Position numbers and translations under genes: made by a program. A stretch of 64,000 bases of DNA from contig NZ_JAKZEU010000005.1 in assembly GCF_024359525.1 (NCBI RefSeq), forward strand, positions 248,001 through 312,000, written 5' to 3'. Below the pieces are notes generated by a model. The model worked only from the letters and a program-made list of their open reading frames with translations. It did no database searches and was not told the origin of the DNA. This DNA is from Paracoccus albicereus. Lineage in GTDB: Bacteria > Pseudomonadota > Alphaproteobacteria > Rhodobacterales > Rhodobacteraceae. Shown here in pieces: positions 29,691-39,846 of this stretch (within the stretch, counting starts at the first letter, position 1; every line of letters begins with the position of its first letter).

Positions 29691-29762
29691 ACACTCGGCG
29701 CAGGCGGGATCGATACCCTCGTGCTAACGCTGACCCATGGGAATGGCGAAAGGAGGTCAGAC

Positions 29763-30434
29763 ATGGTTATCAACGCATCCCTCAGTCAGTCGCAACTCGT
29801 TCTGTTTGGCAGGTCATACGTCCCGCCTTACGAACTGAATACCGCGACCGCCGGAGTCTTCCAGCAGGCAATCAGTGCCGCGGGCGAGGCAGAGGTCGGC
29901 GACACGTCGTTCCGGTTCGATCTTGGCGGGCAGGACAAAGGCTATCTGGCCTGGCAAACAGCGGCCAAGGGCTATGAGGCAACAGCCAAGGTCCGCGAAT
30001 CCGCGAACGATCCGGCCAAGCCGACGGAAAGCGTGGCGAGCAGTGAGACGGTCGCCAGCAGTCCGCCGGACGAGCCTACGCCGGCAACCGGTGGGGTGCC
30101 TGCGGAAGCCGGTACGGACGGAGCGGAAGCATCCGCGGGCGCTTCGCCCGGTCAGGCATCCGATGCTATCGGTGACGGCGGTTCGACGAATTCGGGCGAG
30201 ACAAGCGGCGGTGCCGGGGTCGGCGCGACCGGCGGCAGCAGCGCGCCTGCAGCCTCGGGCGGGGATAGCGGTGGATCCACCGCGACAAGCCCTGAACCAG
30301 CACCCGCTGGTCCAGCGCCTGGCCCAGCCGGTTCTACCAGCAATCCTGGACCCGCAGGCAGCGGCAGTGGTAACAACAGTACCCCGCCACAAGGAGGTGG
30401 CGGCGGACTTCTTGGCAAGCTCTTCGGTCGCTGA
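29763..30434 (+). CDS. Low-complexity Gly/Ser/Pro/Ala-rich protein of unknown function
   Basis: A 223-residue protein I do not recognise. Residues 1-75 look ordered, with a mixed hydrophobic pattern (NASLSQSQLVLFGRSYVPPYEL; DTSFRFDLGGQDKGYLAWQTA). Residues about 80-208 are low complexity, made of Gly, Ser, Ala, Pro, Thr with scattered acids and almost no aromatic residues. The end is a Gly5 run then LLGKLFGR, a short basic hydrophobic tail. No signal peptide or membrane segment is seen. The start is well supported: AAGGAGGT ends six bases before the ATG. It is monocistronic, with its own terminator. A cytoplasmic or one-step-secreted role is possible. Confidence 0.72.
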   Translation: MVINASLSQSQLVLFGRSYVPPYELNTATAGVFQQAISAAGEAEVGDTSFRFDLGGQDKGYLAWQTAAKGYEATAKVRESANDPAKPTESVASSETVASSPPDEPTPATGGVPAEAGTDGAEASAGASPGQASDAIGDGGSTNSGETSGGAGVGATGGSSAPAASGGDSGGSTATSPEPAPAGPAPGPAGSTSNPGPAGSGSGNNSTPPQGGGGGLLGKLFGR

Positions 30435-30451
30435 AGCAACTCCTGAAATCG

Positions 30452-30485
30452 ACAAAGCCGGATCGGGCGACCGATCCGGCTTTGT
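30452..30485 (+). terminator. Bidirectional terminator between the low-complexity gene and pgk
   Basis: ACAAAGCCGGATCGG, four-base loop GCGA, CCGATCCGGCTTTGT: fifteen perfect base pairs. It lies 17 bases after the plus-strand stop and 27 bases after the minus-strand pgk stop, so it probably serves both. Confidence 0.88.
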
Positions 30486-30512
30486 CATTTGCGGCAGGTT
30501 ACGCTCGGGCGA

Positions 30513-31715
30513 TCAGCGAGCGGCAGCGACCAGCGCTGCGACGCCCGGAAGCTCCTTGCCTTCCATCCATTCCAGGAAGGCACCCCCGGCCGTCGAAATG
30601 AAGGTGAAATCGTCTGCGACGCCGGCGCGGTTCAGCGCCGCGACGGTATCGCCGCCCCCCGCGACCGAGATCAGCGTGCCGGCCCGCGTCGCTTCCGCAG
30701 CCGCCTGCGCCGCCTCGTTGGTCGCGCGGTCGAAAGGCTCTATTTCGAAGGCGCCGAGCGGCCCGTTCCAGATCAGCGTCTTGCACCGACCGAACAGATC
30801 CTTGATCGCTGTGACCGTTTCCGGCCCGGCATCCAGGATCATTGCGTCGGCAGGGCACTGATCGACCGGCAGAACCTCGCTTTCCGCACCCGCCTTGAAC
30901 TCACGCGCCACAACGATGTCGGTCGGCAGATAAATCGTGCACCCGACCTCTGCAGCATTGTCGAGGATCGCGCGTGCCGTGTCGGCCATGTCGCGTTCGG
31001 CCAGCGATTTGCCGACCTCGACCCCCTGCGCCACCAGGAAGGTATTGGCCATCCCGCCCCCGATGACGAGGTGATCGACCTTGCGCGTCAGGTTGTCGAG
31101 AAGCTCCAGCTTGGTCGAGACCTTTGCACCGCCCACGACCGCAGCCACGGGCCGTTCCGGGTTGCCCAACGCGGCATCGAGCGCCTTCAGCTCTGCTTCC
31201 ATCAGCCGTCCGGCGCCGGCAGTCATGATATGGGCCAGCTGTTCGGTCGAGGCGTGCGCGCGATGCGAGGCGGAAAAGGCGTCGTTGATATAAACCTGAC
31301 CCATTGCGGCGAGAGAGGCGGCGAAAGTCTGGTCGTTGCCTTCCTCGCCCTCATGGAAGCGCAGGTTTTCCATCAGCGCGACATCGCCCGGTTTCAGCGC
31401 GGCGACCGCGCGCTTGGCGGCGCCCCCGGTCAGGGTTTCGATGAAGGTGACCGGCTGACCCAGAGCCTGTTCCAGCGCGGGCACGACCTGGCGCAGGCTC
31501 ATCGACTCCACGACCTGCCCCTTGGGACGGCCGAAATGCGCCAGCAGGACCGGGATGCCGCCCGCGTCCTGGATGTCCTTTACGGTCGGGACGATCTTGT
31601 CGATCCGGGTCGTGTCGGTCACGCGCCCGTCCTCGACCGGGACGTTGATGTCCACCCGCGTCAGCACCACCTTGCCGTCCAGATCCAGATCGTCGATCGT
31701 CTTGAAATCAGCCAT
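30513..31715 (-). CDS. pgk: Phosphoglycerate kinase
   Basis: Reversible phosphate transfer between 1,3-bisphosphoglycerate and ADP. The 400-residue protein has [18 protein letters not shown] near residues 18-35, [11 protein letters not shown], the substrate region [13 protein letters not shown], and the nucleotide-binding [24 protein letters not shown] and [11 protein letters not shown]. The ATG at 31715 follows the family start MADFKTIDD; in-frame sequence further upstream belongs to the antisense of the divergent cyclophilin genes. It is divergent from ppiB with a 171-base gap. Confidence 0.97.
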   Translation of the reverse strand: MADFKTIDDLDLDGKVVLTRVDINVPVEDGRVTDTTRIDKIVPTVKDIQDAGGIPVLLAHFGRPKGQVVESMSLRQVVPALEQALGQPVTFIETLTGGAAKRAVAALKPGDVALMENLRFHEGEEGNDQTFAASLAAMGQVYINDAFSASHRAHASTEQLAHIMTAGAGRLMEAELKALDAALGNPERPVAAVVGGAKVSTKLELLDNLTRKVDHLVIGGGMANTFLVAQGVEVGKSLAERDMADTARAILDNAAEVGCTIYLPTDIVVAREFKAGAESEVLPVDQCPADAMILDAGPETVTAIKDLFGRCKTLIWNGPLGAFEIEPFDRATNEAAQAAAEATRAGTLISVAGGGDTVAALNRAGVADDFTFISTAGGAFLEWMEGKELPGVAALVAAAR

Positions 31716-31886
31716 CACGCATATCCTTTCAGCCTGCTGCCGGGTTCGCGCCCCTGCCCTGCCGCGGCTTGTCCCGCATGATGACGCCTTCGTCAACAAT
31801 GTGCTCGGCGGCGGATCGCCGGGCGCGTTGCGCTTGGTCGGACCACAACCTATGTCGGTTCCAGCCCATAGGAGAAGGAGAGTCCG

Positions 31887-32385
31887 GTGGCCGAGATCAA
31901 GGATCCCGAGAACACGATCATCATCGAGCTGAAGGACGGCCCGGTCGTCGTCGAGCTTCTGAAGGATGTGGCACCGAAGCATGTCGAACGGATGAAGGAA
32001 CTGGCGCGCGCCGGTGCCTATGACAACGTGGCCTTCCACCGCGTCATCGACGGGTTCATGGCCCAGACCGGCGACGTGCAGCACGCCAACATGGAAAAGG
32101 ACTACAACCCCGGCCGCGCCGGGACCGGCGGTTCGGACAAACCCGACCTGCCCGCCGAATTTTCCAAGCTTCCGCACGCCCGCGGCACGCTTGGGGCGGC
32201 GCGGTCGTCGAACCCGAACAGCGCCAACAGCCAGTTCTTCATCAACTTCAAGGACAACGATTTCCTGAACGGCCAGTACACCGTCTATGGCCGGGTGATC
32301 GACGGGATGGAGAACGTGGACAAGATCGCGCGCGGCGAGCCGCCTGCGTCGCCTGACCGGATGATCAGCGTCAAGGTGGCTGCCG

Positions 32386-32393
<8 letters not shown>
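31887..32393 (+). CDS. ppiB: Cytoplasmic cyclophilin-type peptidyl-prolyl isomerase
   Basis: Proline isomerase assisting protein folding. The 168-residue protein has no signal peptide. Catalytic-site segments are [35 protein letters not shown] and [15 protein letters not shown]. It carries the insertion [12 protein letters not shown] common in alphaproteobacterial cyclophilins. It begins with GTG at 31887 after a strong GGAGAAGGAG ribosome-binding region. Its end overlaps the start of the second cyclophilin gene by eight bases. It is divergent from pgk. Confidence 0.95.
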
Positions 32394-32976
<583 letters not shown>

Positions 32977-32984
32977 CCCCCTGA

Positions 32985-33013
32985 CGGGCGGCGCGGAGGT
33001 TTCGCGCCGCCCG
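32985..33013 (+). terminator. Hairpin after ppiA
   Basis: CGGGCGGCGCG, a seven-base loop, CGCGCCGCCCG: eleven perfect base pairs starting nine bases after the stop. It is followed by AATTCG rather than a T-run, so it may act as a weak or Rho-assisted terminator or as a message-stabilising stem. Confidence 0.5.
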
Positions 33014-33061
33014 AATTCGCGCTTGCGGCATCGGCAGACCCGCGCCTATCCTCGCGCCGCC

Positions 33062-35602
33062 ATGAGTGCCGCCGCCACCATCAGCATGACCCGGATCGCG
33101 CCGTCGGCGCAGATCGCGATCGCACGCCACGGCTGGCGCGCGAAATGCTTGCAAAGGCTGGTGCGGATGGATTTGCCGGTTCCGCCAAGCTGGGCCTTCG
33201 ACAGCGGCTCGGTCAGCGCGATCGCCAATGGTCATCTGCCCGATCAGGACATGTTGCGCACGATCATCGCCGAAGGCGACGGTCTGGTCAGTATCCGTCC
33301 GTCGGCGCTGAACCCCGAATGGGGCGGCCCTGGCACTGTGCTGAACGTGGGCATCAACGATGAATGCCATGGCGCGCTTTCCAAGAAACTGGGCAAGGAT
33401 GCCGCAGACGCGCTGTATCTGGGTCTGGTGCAGACCTACGCCGTTCAGGTGGCGCGGCTTGATCCAGACATGTTCACGCAGGACGGTCCCGGCGCGCTGG
33501 ACGACGCGCTGCGCCTCTACCGTGACGAAATGGACGAGCCGTTTCCGCAAGATCCCGCACGGCAATTGGCCGAGGTGATGCGGTCGATGGCCCGAGCGTG
33601 GGACGGGCCGTCCGCCCGTCTGCTGCGTCAGGCCAACGGCGCACCGCCCGTCGCACCGCTGGGTCTGGTGGTGCAGAAGATGGCGCTGGCGCTTGGGCCC
33701 GGACTGACGGGGTCTGGCACGATCCAGTTCGTCGATCCGGTGACCGGCGTCCACCGCATCACCGGGCGGTTCCGTGGGCAACAGCACCAGAACACCAAGG
33801 GTGCCGAGGCCGAGACGTTGTACCTGACCCGCGACGAGCGTGGCCCCTCGCTGGAAGACGCAGCACCCGAGGTCTTTGCCGATCTGGTGCGCTTCGGCGT
33901 CGCCGCCCGTGAGCGGTTGCGCGAAGAGATGGTGATCGAATTCGTGCTGACCGACGGCCAACTTGCGATCATCGATGCGATCAGGCTGCAAAGGTCATCG
34001 CGCGCATCGGTCCAGATCGCCGTCGCACTGGCGCGGGACGGGATCATCCCCGAGGACGAAGCCGTGATGCGGGTCGAGCCCCGCGCGCTGTCCGAGTTGC
34101 TGCATTATCAGGTGGACCCGCGTGCGCCGCGCGACATCATCGGCCGCGGCATCAATGCCTCACCCGGCGCGGCCACGGGGCGGCTGGTCTTCTCGGCCGC
34201 CGCCGCGCAGGCGCAGGCGTCGCGGGGCGAGCCCTGCGTGCTGGTCCGTCGCGAAACCCTGCCCGAGGATATTCGGGGCATGCACGCGTCCGTCGCGGTG
34301 CTGACCGAACGCGGCGGCACCACAAGCCACGCCGCCGTGATCGCGCGCGGCATGGGGCTGCCCTGCATTGTGGGTGCGACCGGTATCTCCATCGACGGTC
34401 GCAACCGGGTGCTGCGCGCCAAGGGCCGCATTTTTTCCGAGGGCGACCAGATCACCATCGACGGCAGCTCGGGCGAGGTGCTGGCGGGTGCGGCGGAAAT
34501 GCTGGAACCGGCGCTGGACGACGCTTTCAACCAGCTGCTCGACTGGGCCGATGCCGCGCAGACGCTGAGCGTCCGCGCCAATGCCGACACCGCCGAAGAG
34601 GCCGAGACGGCCCTGCGGTTCAAGGCGCAGGGGATCGGCCTGTGCCGGACCGAGCACATGTTCTTCAACGAAGCGCGCCTGCCCGCGATGCGCGAGATGA
34701 TCTTTGCCGACACCGCGGAAGATCGCCGCATGGCGCTTCAGCGTCTGCTGCCGATGCAACGCGACGATTTCGTGTCACTGTTCAAGCTCATGGCGGGACG
34801 GCCGGTCACCATCCGGCTTTTCGATCCGCCGCTGCACGAATTCCTGCCGACCGATCGCGAGGCGCTGCGTGAACTGGCCTTCTCGCTGGACCTGCCGCTG
34901 TCCGACGTGACCCGGCGCGTCGAGGCGATGGCGGAGTTCAACCCGATGCTGGGCCTTCGCGGTGTCCGATTGGGCATCACCATGCCCGAGATCTACGAGA
35001 TGCAGGCCCGCGCGATCTTCGAGGCGACGGTCATCGCAGGCTCAAAAGGCGACGCGGTGGTGCCCGAGATCATGATCCCGCTGGTCTCGGCCATGCGCGA
35101 GGTCGAACTGGTCAAGACCCAGGTCGATTCCGTCGCTGCGAGCGTACGAAACGCCATGGGCAAGGAATTCTCATACCGGTTGGGGGTCATGGTCGAAACG
35201 CCGCGCGCGGCGCTTCGTGCAGGCGACATCGCGCCCCATTCGGCGTTCCTGTCTTTCGGAACCAACGATCTGACGCAGATGACCTACGGCCTTTCGCGCG
35301 ACGATGCGGGCCGTTTCATGGGCAGCTACGTCAATCAAGGCGTCTACGAAGAAGACCCGTTCCACATCCTCGACCAGGAAGGCGTCGGTGAGTTGCTGCT
35401 GCTGGGCGCAGAGCGCGCGAGGCAGGCACATCCTGGGATCACGATCTCGATCTGCGGCGAACACGGCGGCAATCCGGAATCGATCGATTTCTGCCATCGC
35501 GCCGGGTTCGATTACGTGTCATGTTCACCCTTCCGTGTACCCGTCGCACGCCTTGCCGCCGCGCAGGCCTCGATCCGTGGACGGCGCGAATCGCAGCCGT
35601 AA
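33062..35602 (+). CDS. Pyruvate phosphate dikinase-like protein with degenerate ATP-grasp domain
   Basis: An 846-residue PPDK-family protein. The central phosphohistidine domain is intact (GGTTSHAAVIARGMG, His423), as is the C-terminal PEP/pyruvate barrel (GLCRTEHMFF, RLFDPPLHEFLP, SFGTNDLTQMTYGLSRDD, and the catalytic Cys798 in CGEHGG). The N-terminal nucleotide-binding domain is shortened and altered: the family GGKGANLAEM motif is replaced by GWRAKCLQRL, and the SGARVSMPGMMDT loop by PSALNPEWGGPGT. It may therefore not use ATP and phosphate like classical PPDK. The start at 33062 is uncertain, with poor ribosome-binding sequence. It stands alone between ppiA and the SleB gene. Confidence 0.85.
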   Translation: MSAAATISMTRIAPSAQIAIARHGWRAKCLQRLVRMDLPVPPSWAFDSGSVSAIANGHLPDQDMLRTIIAEGDGLVSIRPSALNPEWGGPGTVLNVGINDECHGALSKKLGKDAADALYLGLVQTYAVQVARLDPDMFTQDGPGALDDALRLYRDEMDEPFPQDPARQLAEVMRSMARAWDGPSARLLRQANGAPPVAPLGLVVQKMALALGPGLTGSGTIQFVDPVTGVHRITGRFRGQQHQNTKGAEAETLYLTRDERGPSLEDAAPEVFADLVRFGVAARERLREEMVIEFVLTDGQLAIIDAIRLQRSSRASVQIAVALARDGIIPEDEAVMRVEPRALSELLHYQVDPRAPRDIIGRGINASPGAATGRLVFSAAAAQAQASRGEPCVLVRRETLPEDIRGMHASVAVLTERGGTTSHAAVIARGMGLPCIVGATGISIDGRNRVLRAKGRIFSEGDQITIDGSSGEVLAGAAEMLEPALDDAFNQLLDWADAAQTLSVRANADTAEEAETALRFKAQGIGLCRTEHMFFNEARLPAMREMIFADTAEDRRMALQRLLPMQRDDFVSLFKLMAGRPVTIRLFDPPLHEFLPTDREALRELAFSLDLPLSDVTRRVEAMAEFNPMLGLRGVRLGITMPEIYEMQARAIFEATVIAGSKGDAVVPEIMIPLVSAMREVELVKTQVDSVAASVRNAMGKEFSYRLGVMVETPRAALRAGDIAPHSAFLSFGTNDLTQMTYGLSRDDAGRFMGSYVNQGVYEEDPFHILDQEGVGELLLLGAERARQAHPGITISICGEHGGNPESIDFCHRAGFDYVSCSPFRVPVARLAAAQASIRGRRESQP

Positions 35603-35883
35603 AGTGGTGATTCAGCCTTAGGATGAGCCCGAAGCGGTCCTTTCTTTCCCCGCAAATCGCTGTTTTTCGCCAATTTTTGCGTTAGCGGTCGGCAAGGTTT
35701 CGCCGGTTCCGCGTCGAAGCGCAGCAAATTGGGTCATTAACCGTTTGGGCAACTGGCATCTTGCCATCCGGTTTGCCTATCCACCGCGCTGATCTTTGCG
35801 GCGGTCATCTCTGCTTCACATTCGCCGTCGCGTTGCAATGAACCCGAACGGCCCAGAGCAGGGCCCACGACATAGGAACAATC

Positions 35884-36558
35884 ATGCCAAAGCTGCCGCC
35901 TCGGCTGATGCGCGCCTGTTTGTGTTTAGCGCTCGCCCAGTCACTCTTTGTGTTCAGTTTTTCCCCCGCTGCCGCCGAATCCGACCGTTCGATGATGGCC
36001 GGCCATTTTGCCCACAGCGCCGCGCTGCACGGGATCGAGCTTGCCGACGGCGATTTCCCGGACCGGGACACCCCCCGCGTCCACCCCCTGCGGTTCGCCG
36101 ATGCCAAGCCCGCACAGGTCCGTAACGGTCCCGAACAGGTCTATCTCGCCCGCGCCACGCAACGCTTCAGCGAGGCCGATCTGGCCTGCCTGACCGAGGC
36201 GCTGTATTTCGAGGCGCGCGGCGAGGGCAAGCAAGGCCAGGCCGCTGTTGCCGAAGTCATCCTCAACCGCGTCGACAGCCGCGCGTTCCCGTCCAGCGTC
36301 TGTGGCGTCGTGAACCAGCAATCACAGTTCAGCTATACGATCGGCGGGAAGAAGCGGATCGGCAACAAGGCTGCCTATCTGCGCGTTCGCAACATCGCCG
36401 AGGCCGCGCTGTCCGGCGCGCCGCGCACCCTGACCAACGGCGCAACCTATTTCCACACGCCTTCGGTCCGCCCGGCATGGTCGCACCGTTTTCAGCGTAC
36501 GGTGCAGATCGGTCGTCACATCTTCTATCGGTCGGGCCAGCGTCTCGCGTCGAACTGA
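35884..36558 (+). CDS. Secreted SleB-type cell wall hydrolase
   Basis: A 224-residue exported protein of the hydrolase_2 (SleB/CwlJ) family. Residues 1-30 form a Sec signal peptide with several hydrophobic residues. The catalytic domain begins near residue 95 with LTEALYFEARGEGKQGQAAVAEVILNR, in which the first Glu is the expected catalytic residue, followed by SVCGVVNQQSQFSYT and NGATYFHTP. It probably cleaves peptidoglycan in growth or division; SleB itself is a spore enzyme, but this family is widespread in alphaproteobacteria. A 281-base non-coding spacer precedes it, in which I see no hairpin or promoter worth listing. Confidence 0.9.
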   Translation: MPKLPPRLMRACLCLALAQSLFVFSFSPAAAESDRSMMAGHFAHSAALHGIELADGDFPDRDTPRVHPLRFADAKPAQVRNGPEQVYLARATQRFSEADLACLTEALYFEARGEGKQGQAAVAEVILNRVDSRAFPSSVCGVVNQQSQFSYTIGGKKRIGNKAAYLRVRNIAEAALSGAPRTLTNGATYFHTPSVRPAWSHRFQRTVQIGRHIFYRSGQRLASN

Positions 36559-36580
36559 TCCCGAGACTGTCTGTCCCAAC

Positions 36581-36606
36581 AGGCCCGGTCATGCGCCGGG
36601 CCTTTT
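36581..36606 (+). terminator. Terminator after the SleB-type gene
   Basis: AGGCCCGG, loop TCATGCG, CCGGGCCT followed by TTT: eight base pairs plus a T-run, 23 bases after the stop codon and before folB. Confidence 0.85.
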
Positions 36607-36649
36607 GCTTTGGCTTGCGTCGCTCAGGCATAGCTGCAACATCCCGCGG

Positions 36650-37429
36650 ATGGACCAGCCCGATCGCATTCACCTTCGCGACCACGTCGTCTCCGCCGAT
36701 ATCGGCGCCTTCCAGTCGGAACGTGGGCAGGACCAACGCCTGCGCTTCAACCTGACCGTCGACCTGGCAGAGCCTGTCGAGGGTACGGATGATGAAGTCG
36801 ATGCGATCCTGTCCTACGACGTGCTGACAGGCGCGGTCACCTCGGCGCTTGGCGATCAGCGCTACAATCTGGTGGAAACACTGGCAGAACGGATCGCTGC
36901 CGAGGTTCTGGCCCATCCGCGCGCTGTGCGCATCGAGGTCACCGTCGAAAAGCTGGATCGCGGCCCCGGCGCGCTTGGCGTCACCATCGCACGTCAGGCA
37001 GGCCGCGTGGCGACCGGTCCTTCGGCCGATGGCGCGGCGATCTTGTTTTTCGCGAACGACGTCCCGATCCCGGCCGGGCGTATCGTGGTCGCGGACGGCC
37101 AAGGCGACCCCCAGGCGTCCGCGACCGACCGGATGATCGCGCTGCTGGCGCTGGATCAGGCGGCCTGGCGGCTTGGGGCGCGTCTCGGCCTCGATGTCGT
37201 CGCCTCGCGCACCGAACTCGACTGGGCGGCGGCGACCGGCCGTTCTGTCATCTGGGCGCCGGCGCGGATGGCGGCCGATGTCGCAGGATTGGCAGCCGAT
37301 CCGATGGCGCTGACACTTTGGCTGGCCGATCGGCTTCAGGCGCGGCGGTTGGAGTTCGCGCTGCCCGCAGGCCGGGACCTGCCCGCTTTACCCGAAGGAT
37401 TTAGCGTTCCGGTCAGCGTCGCACCATGA
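36650..37429 (+). CDS. folB: Dihydroneopterin aldolase with long C-terminal extension
   Basis: Folate-pathway enzyme splitting dihydroneopterin into 6-hydroxymethyl-dihydropterin and glycolaldehyde. Residues 1-115 are the FolB domain (HVVSADIGAFQSERGQDQRL, ILSYDVLTGAV, VTVEKLDRGPGALG with Lys101). The remaining 144 residues have no recognised domain; they contain FFANDVPIPAGRIVVADG and an Ala/Leu-rich region ending in [10 protein letters not shown]. Ordinary FolB is about 120 residues. The stop overlaps the folP start (ATGA). I saw no separate folK gene nearby, so whether the extension supplies a further pterin activity is an open question. Confidence 0.88.
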   Translation: MDQPDRIHLRDHVVSADIGAFQSERGQDQRLRFNLTVDLAEPVEGTDDEVDAILSYDVLTGAVTSALGDQRYNLVETLAERIAAEVLAHPRAVRIEVTVEKLDRGPGALGVTIARQAGRVATGPSADGAAILFFANDVPIPAGRIVVADGQGDPQASATDRMIALLALDQAAWRLGARLGLDVVASRTELDWAAATGRSVIWAPARMAADVAGLAADPMALTLWLADRLQARRLEFALPAGRDLPALPEGFSVPVSVAP

Positions 37430-38415
37430 GCAGAGTCTACTATCGCCCCATCCCCGAACCGGAAACCGGCAGCCTCATCATCGCGGGCGGCTGGACACGC
37501 GCCTCGCGTTTCGAACGGCTGGAGCGGGGATGTTCGCCCGTGATCGTCGATGACGCCCCCGACGCAGTGATTGAGGCACTGACCGCACCGCGCGCGCCGC
37601 TGGTCGGCTTATCGCTCGACCGGCCCCGACTGATGGGGATCGTCAACGCTACCCCCGACAGCTTTTCGGACGGGGGCGCCTACGAGCCGTTAGAACAGGC
37701 ACGGCGCCTGACCGCAGACGGGACCGAGATCCTCGATATCGGCGGTGAATCGACGCGGCCCGGCGCCACGGAACTGCCGGTGGAGGAAGAGATAGCGCGC
37801 GTGCGTCCGGTGATCGCCTCGATGCGATACGCCGCGCCTGTGTCGATCGATACTCGGAAGGCTGCGGTCGCGCGTGCTGCCCTGGATGAGGGTGCGGTGA
37901 TGGTCAACGACGTGTCGGGTTTCGATTTCGATCCGGCCCTGGCGGGCATCGTTGCCGATGCGGGTGTGCCGGTCTGCCTGATGCATGCGCAGGGGCTGCC
38001 AGACCACATGCAGGACGATCCACGCTATGACGACGTGCTGCTGGACGTCTACGACGCGTTGGAGCAGCGCGTTGAACGGGCCGAGGCGGCGGGAATTTCA
38101 CGCGACAGGATCGTGATCGACCCCGGCATCGGCTTCGGCAAGACGATGGCGCATAATCTGGCGATCCTGCGGCGCATTTCGCTGTATCATGGGCTTGGCT
38201 GCGCGGTGCTTCTGGGCGCCTCGCGCAAGCGGTTCATCGGCACGATCGGTGGCGCGGAGAACGCAGCCGAGCGGATGCCGGGGACGCTTGCCGTGACGCT
38301 GGCAGCGGTGGCGCAGGGTGTGCAGGTCCACCGCGTCCACGACGTGGCAGAGGTGCGACAGGCCCTGGCCCTGTGGCGTGCGGCCGCGGGCGAGGACGGA
38401 TACGGGCAGGCATGA
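37426..38415 (+). CDS. folP: Dihydropteroate synthase
   Basis: Joins 6-hydroxymethyl-dihydropterin diphosphate with p-aminobenzoate; target of sulfonamides. The 329-residue protein has the DHPS motifs [14 protein letters not shown] (residues 71-84), [11 protein letters not shown], and SRKRFIGTI near the C-terminus. About 65 residues precede the barrel and include a [19 protein letters not shown] segment not found in E. coli FolP. It is translationally coupled to folB (ATGA) and followed by glmM after 19 bases. Confidence 0.95.
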   Translation: MSRVYYRPIPEPETGSLIIAGGWTRASRFERLERGCSPVIVDDAPDAVIEALTAPRAPLVGLSLDRPRLMGIVNATPDSFSDGGAYEPLEQARRLTADGTEILDIGGESTRPGATELPVEEEIARVRPVIASMRYAAPVSIDTRKAAVARAALDEGAVMVNDVSGFDFDPALAGIVADAGVPVCLMHAQGLPDHMQDDPRYDDVLLDVYDALEQRVERAEAAGISRDRIVIDPGIGFGKTMAHNLAILRRISLYHGLGCAVLLGASRKRFIGTIGGAENAAERMPGTLAVTLAAVAQGVQVHRVHDVAEVRQALALWRAAAGEDGYGQA

Positions 38416-38434
38416 CGACAAGGGGCAAGGACAG

Positions 38435-39778
38435 ATGAGCAGAAAGCTGTTTGGAACCGACGGGGTGCGCGGGCGGGCCAATACGCCGCCGATGACAGCC
38501 GAGATGGCTTTGCGGATCGGTGCGGCGGCGGGGCGCTATTTCCGTCGCGACGGGCGCAACCGCCACCGTGTCGTGATCGGCAAGGACACGCGGTTGTCGG
38601 GCTACATGCTTGAAAACGCGCTGACCGCCGGCCTGACCAGCACCGGGATGAATGTCCTGCTGCTGGGTCCGGTGCCGACGCCGGCGGTGGGCTTTCTGAC
38701 CCGCTCGATGCGGGCGGATCTGGGGATCATGATCTCGGCCAGCCACAACCCGGCGCATGACAACGGCATCAAGTTCTTCGGCCCCGATGGCTTCAAACTG
38801 TCGGACGAGGCCGAGACCGAGATCGAGGCCATCGTCGAGCAGGAAATCGTCCCGGCGCAGCCTGACAACATCGGCCGGGCCAAGCGCATCGACGACGGGC
38901 GCGGACGCTATGTCGAATACGCCAAGACCACGTTTCCGACCGGCCAGCGGCTGGACGGGCTGAAAGTCGTCGTCGATTGCGCCAACGGCGCAGCCTACCG
39001 CGCGGCCCCCGACGTGCTGTGGGAACTGGGCGCCGAGGTGATCCCGGTCGGCGTGAAGCCCGATGGGTTCAACATCAACGATGGTGTCGGCAGCACCCAT
39101 CCCGAAGCCTGCGCCGCGGCCGTGCGCGAGCATGGGGCCGATCTGGGCATCTCGTTGGACGGTGACGCCGATCGGGTTGCGATCATCGACGAGACCGGAC
39201 GACTGGCCGATGGCGATCAGATCATGGCGCTTCTGGCCGGTCGCTGGGCAGAACAGGGTCGGCTGAAGGGGGGCGCGCTGGTGGCCACCGTGATGTCGAA
39301 CCTGGGCCTCGAACGGTTCCTGACCGGGCGCGGCCTGCGGCTGGAACGCACCCGCGTCGGCGACCGCTACGTGGTCGAGAAGATGCGCGGCGCGGGCTTC
39401 AACCTGGGCGGCGAGCAGTCGGGTCATATCGTGATGACCGATTACGCGACCACCGGCGACGGGCTGATCGCGGGTCTGCAGTTTCTGGCCGCGATGGCCG
39501 ATAGCGGCCAGCGTGCGAGCGATCTGGTTGCGCAGTTCGAGCCGGTGCCGCAGATGCTGAAAAACGTCCGTTACGCGGCGGGGGCCGATCCGTTGTCGGC
39601 GGCCGAGGTCAAGGCGGTCATCGCCGAGGCAGAGGCACGGCTGGAAGGTCATGGCCGCGTGCTGATCCGCAAGTCGGGAACCGAGCCGCTGATCCGGGTC
39701 ATGGCCGAGGCCGAGGACGAACGCATGTTGCGCGAGGTCGTGGACGGCATCGTCGCTGCGGTCGAAAAGGCGGCCTGA
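38435..39778 (+). CDS. glmM: Phosphoglucosamine mutase
   Basis: Interconverts glucosamine-6- and -1-phosphate for peptidoglycan and LPS precursors. The 447-residue protein starts [12 protein letters not shown], carries the phosphoserine loop [10 protein letters not shown] (active Ser103), the metal loop DGDADR (about 243-248), the sugar-binding GGEQSGHIV and the phosphate-binding [11 protein letters not shown]. The folP-glmM order is common in bacteria. The ATG at 38435 follows AAGGACAG. Confidence 0.97.
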   Translation: MSRKLFGTDGVRGRANTPPMTAEMALRIGAAAGRYFRRDGRNRHRVVIGKDTRLSGYMLENALTAGLTSTGMNVLLLGPVPTPAVGFLTRSMRADLGIMISASHNPAHDNGIKFFGPDGFKLSDEAETEIEAIVEQEIVPAQPDNIGRAKRIDDGRGRYVEYAKTTFPTGQRLDGLKVVVDCANGAAYRAAPDVLWELGAEVIPVGVKPDGFNINDGVGSTHPEACAAAVREHGADLGISLDGDADRVAIIDETGRLADGDQIMALLAGRWAEQGRLKGGALVATVMSNLGLERFLTGRGLRLERTRVGDRYVVEKMRGAGFNLGGEQSGHIVMTDYATTGDGLIAGLQFLAAMADSGQRASDLVAQFEPVPQMLKNVRYAAGADPLSAAEVKAVIAEAEARLEGHGRVLIRKSGTEPLIRVMAEAEDERMLREVVDGIVAAVEKAA

Positions 39779-39846
39779 GCCCGGTTAATCGCGCGAAGAG
39801 GGGGCCGACTGCCCCGATCTCAAGGCTCCATCCGTCAATGCGACGG

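Noticed and set aside
38234..39652. Minus-strand open frame of 472 codons opposite glmM
   Set aside because: Antisense to a gene with all GlmM motifs; no family features.
39790..39820. GGGGC-CGACT-GCCCC stem after glmM
   Set aside because: Only five base pairs and no T-run; too weak to call a terminator.
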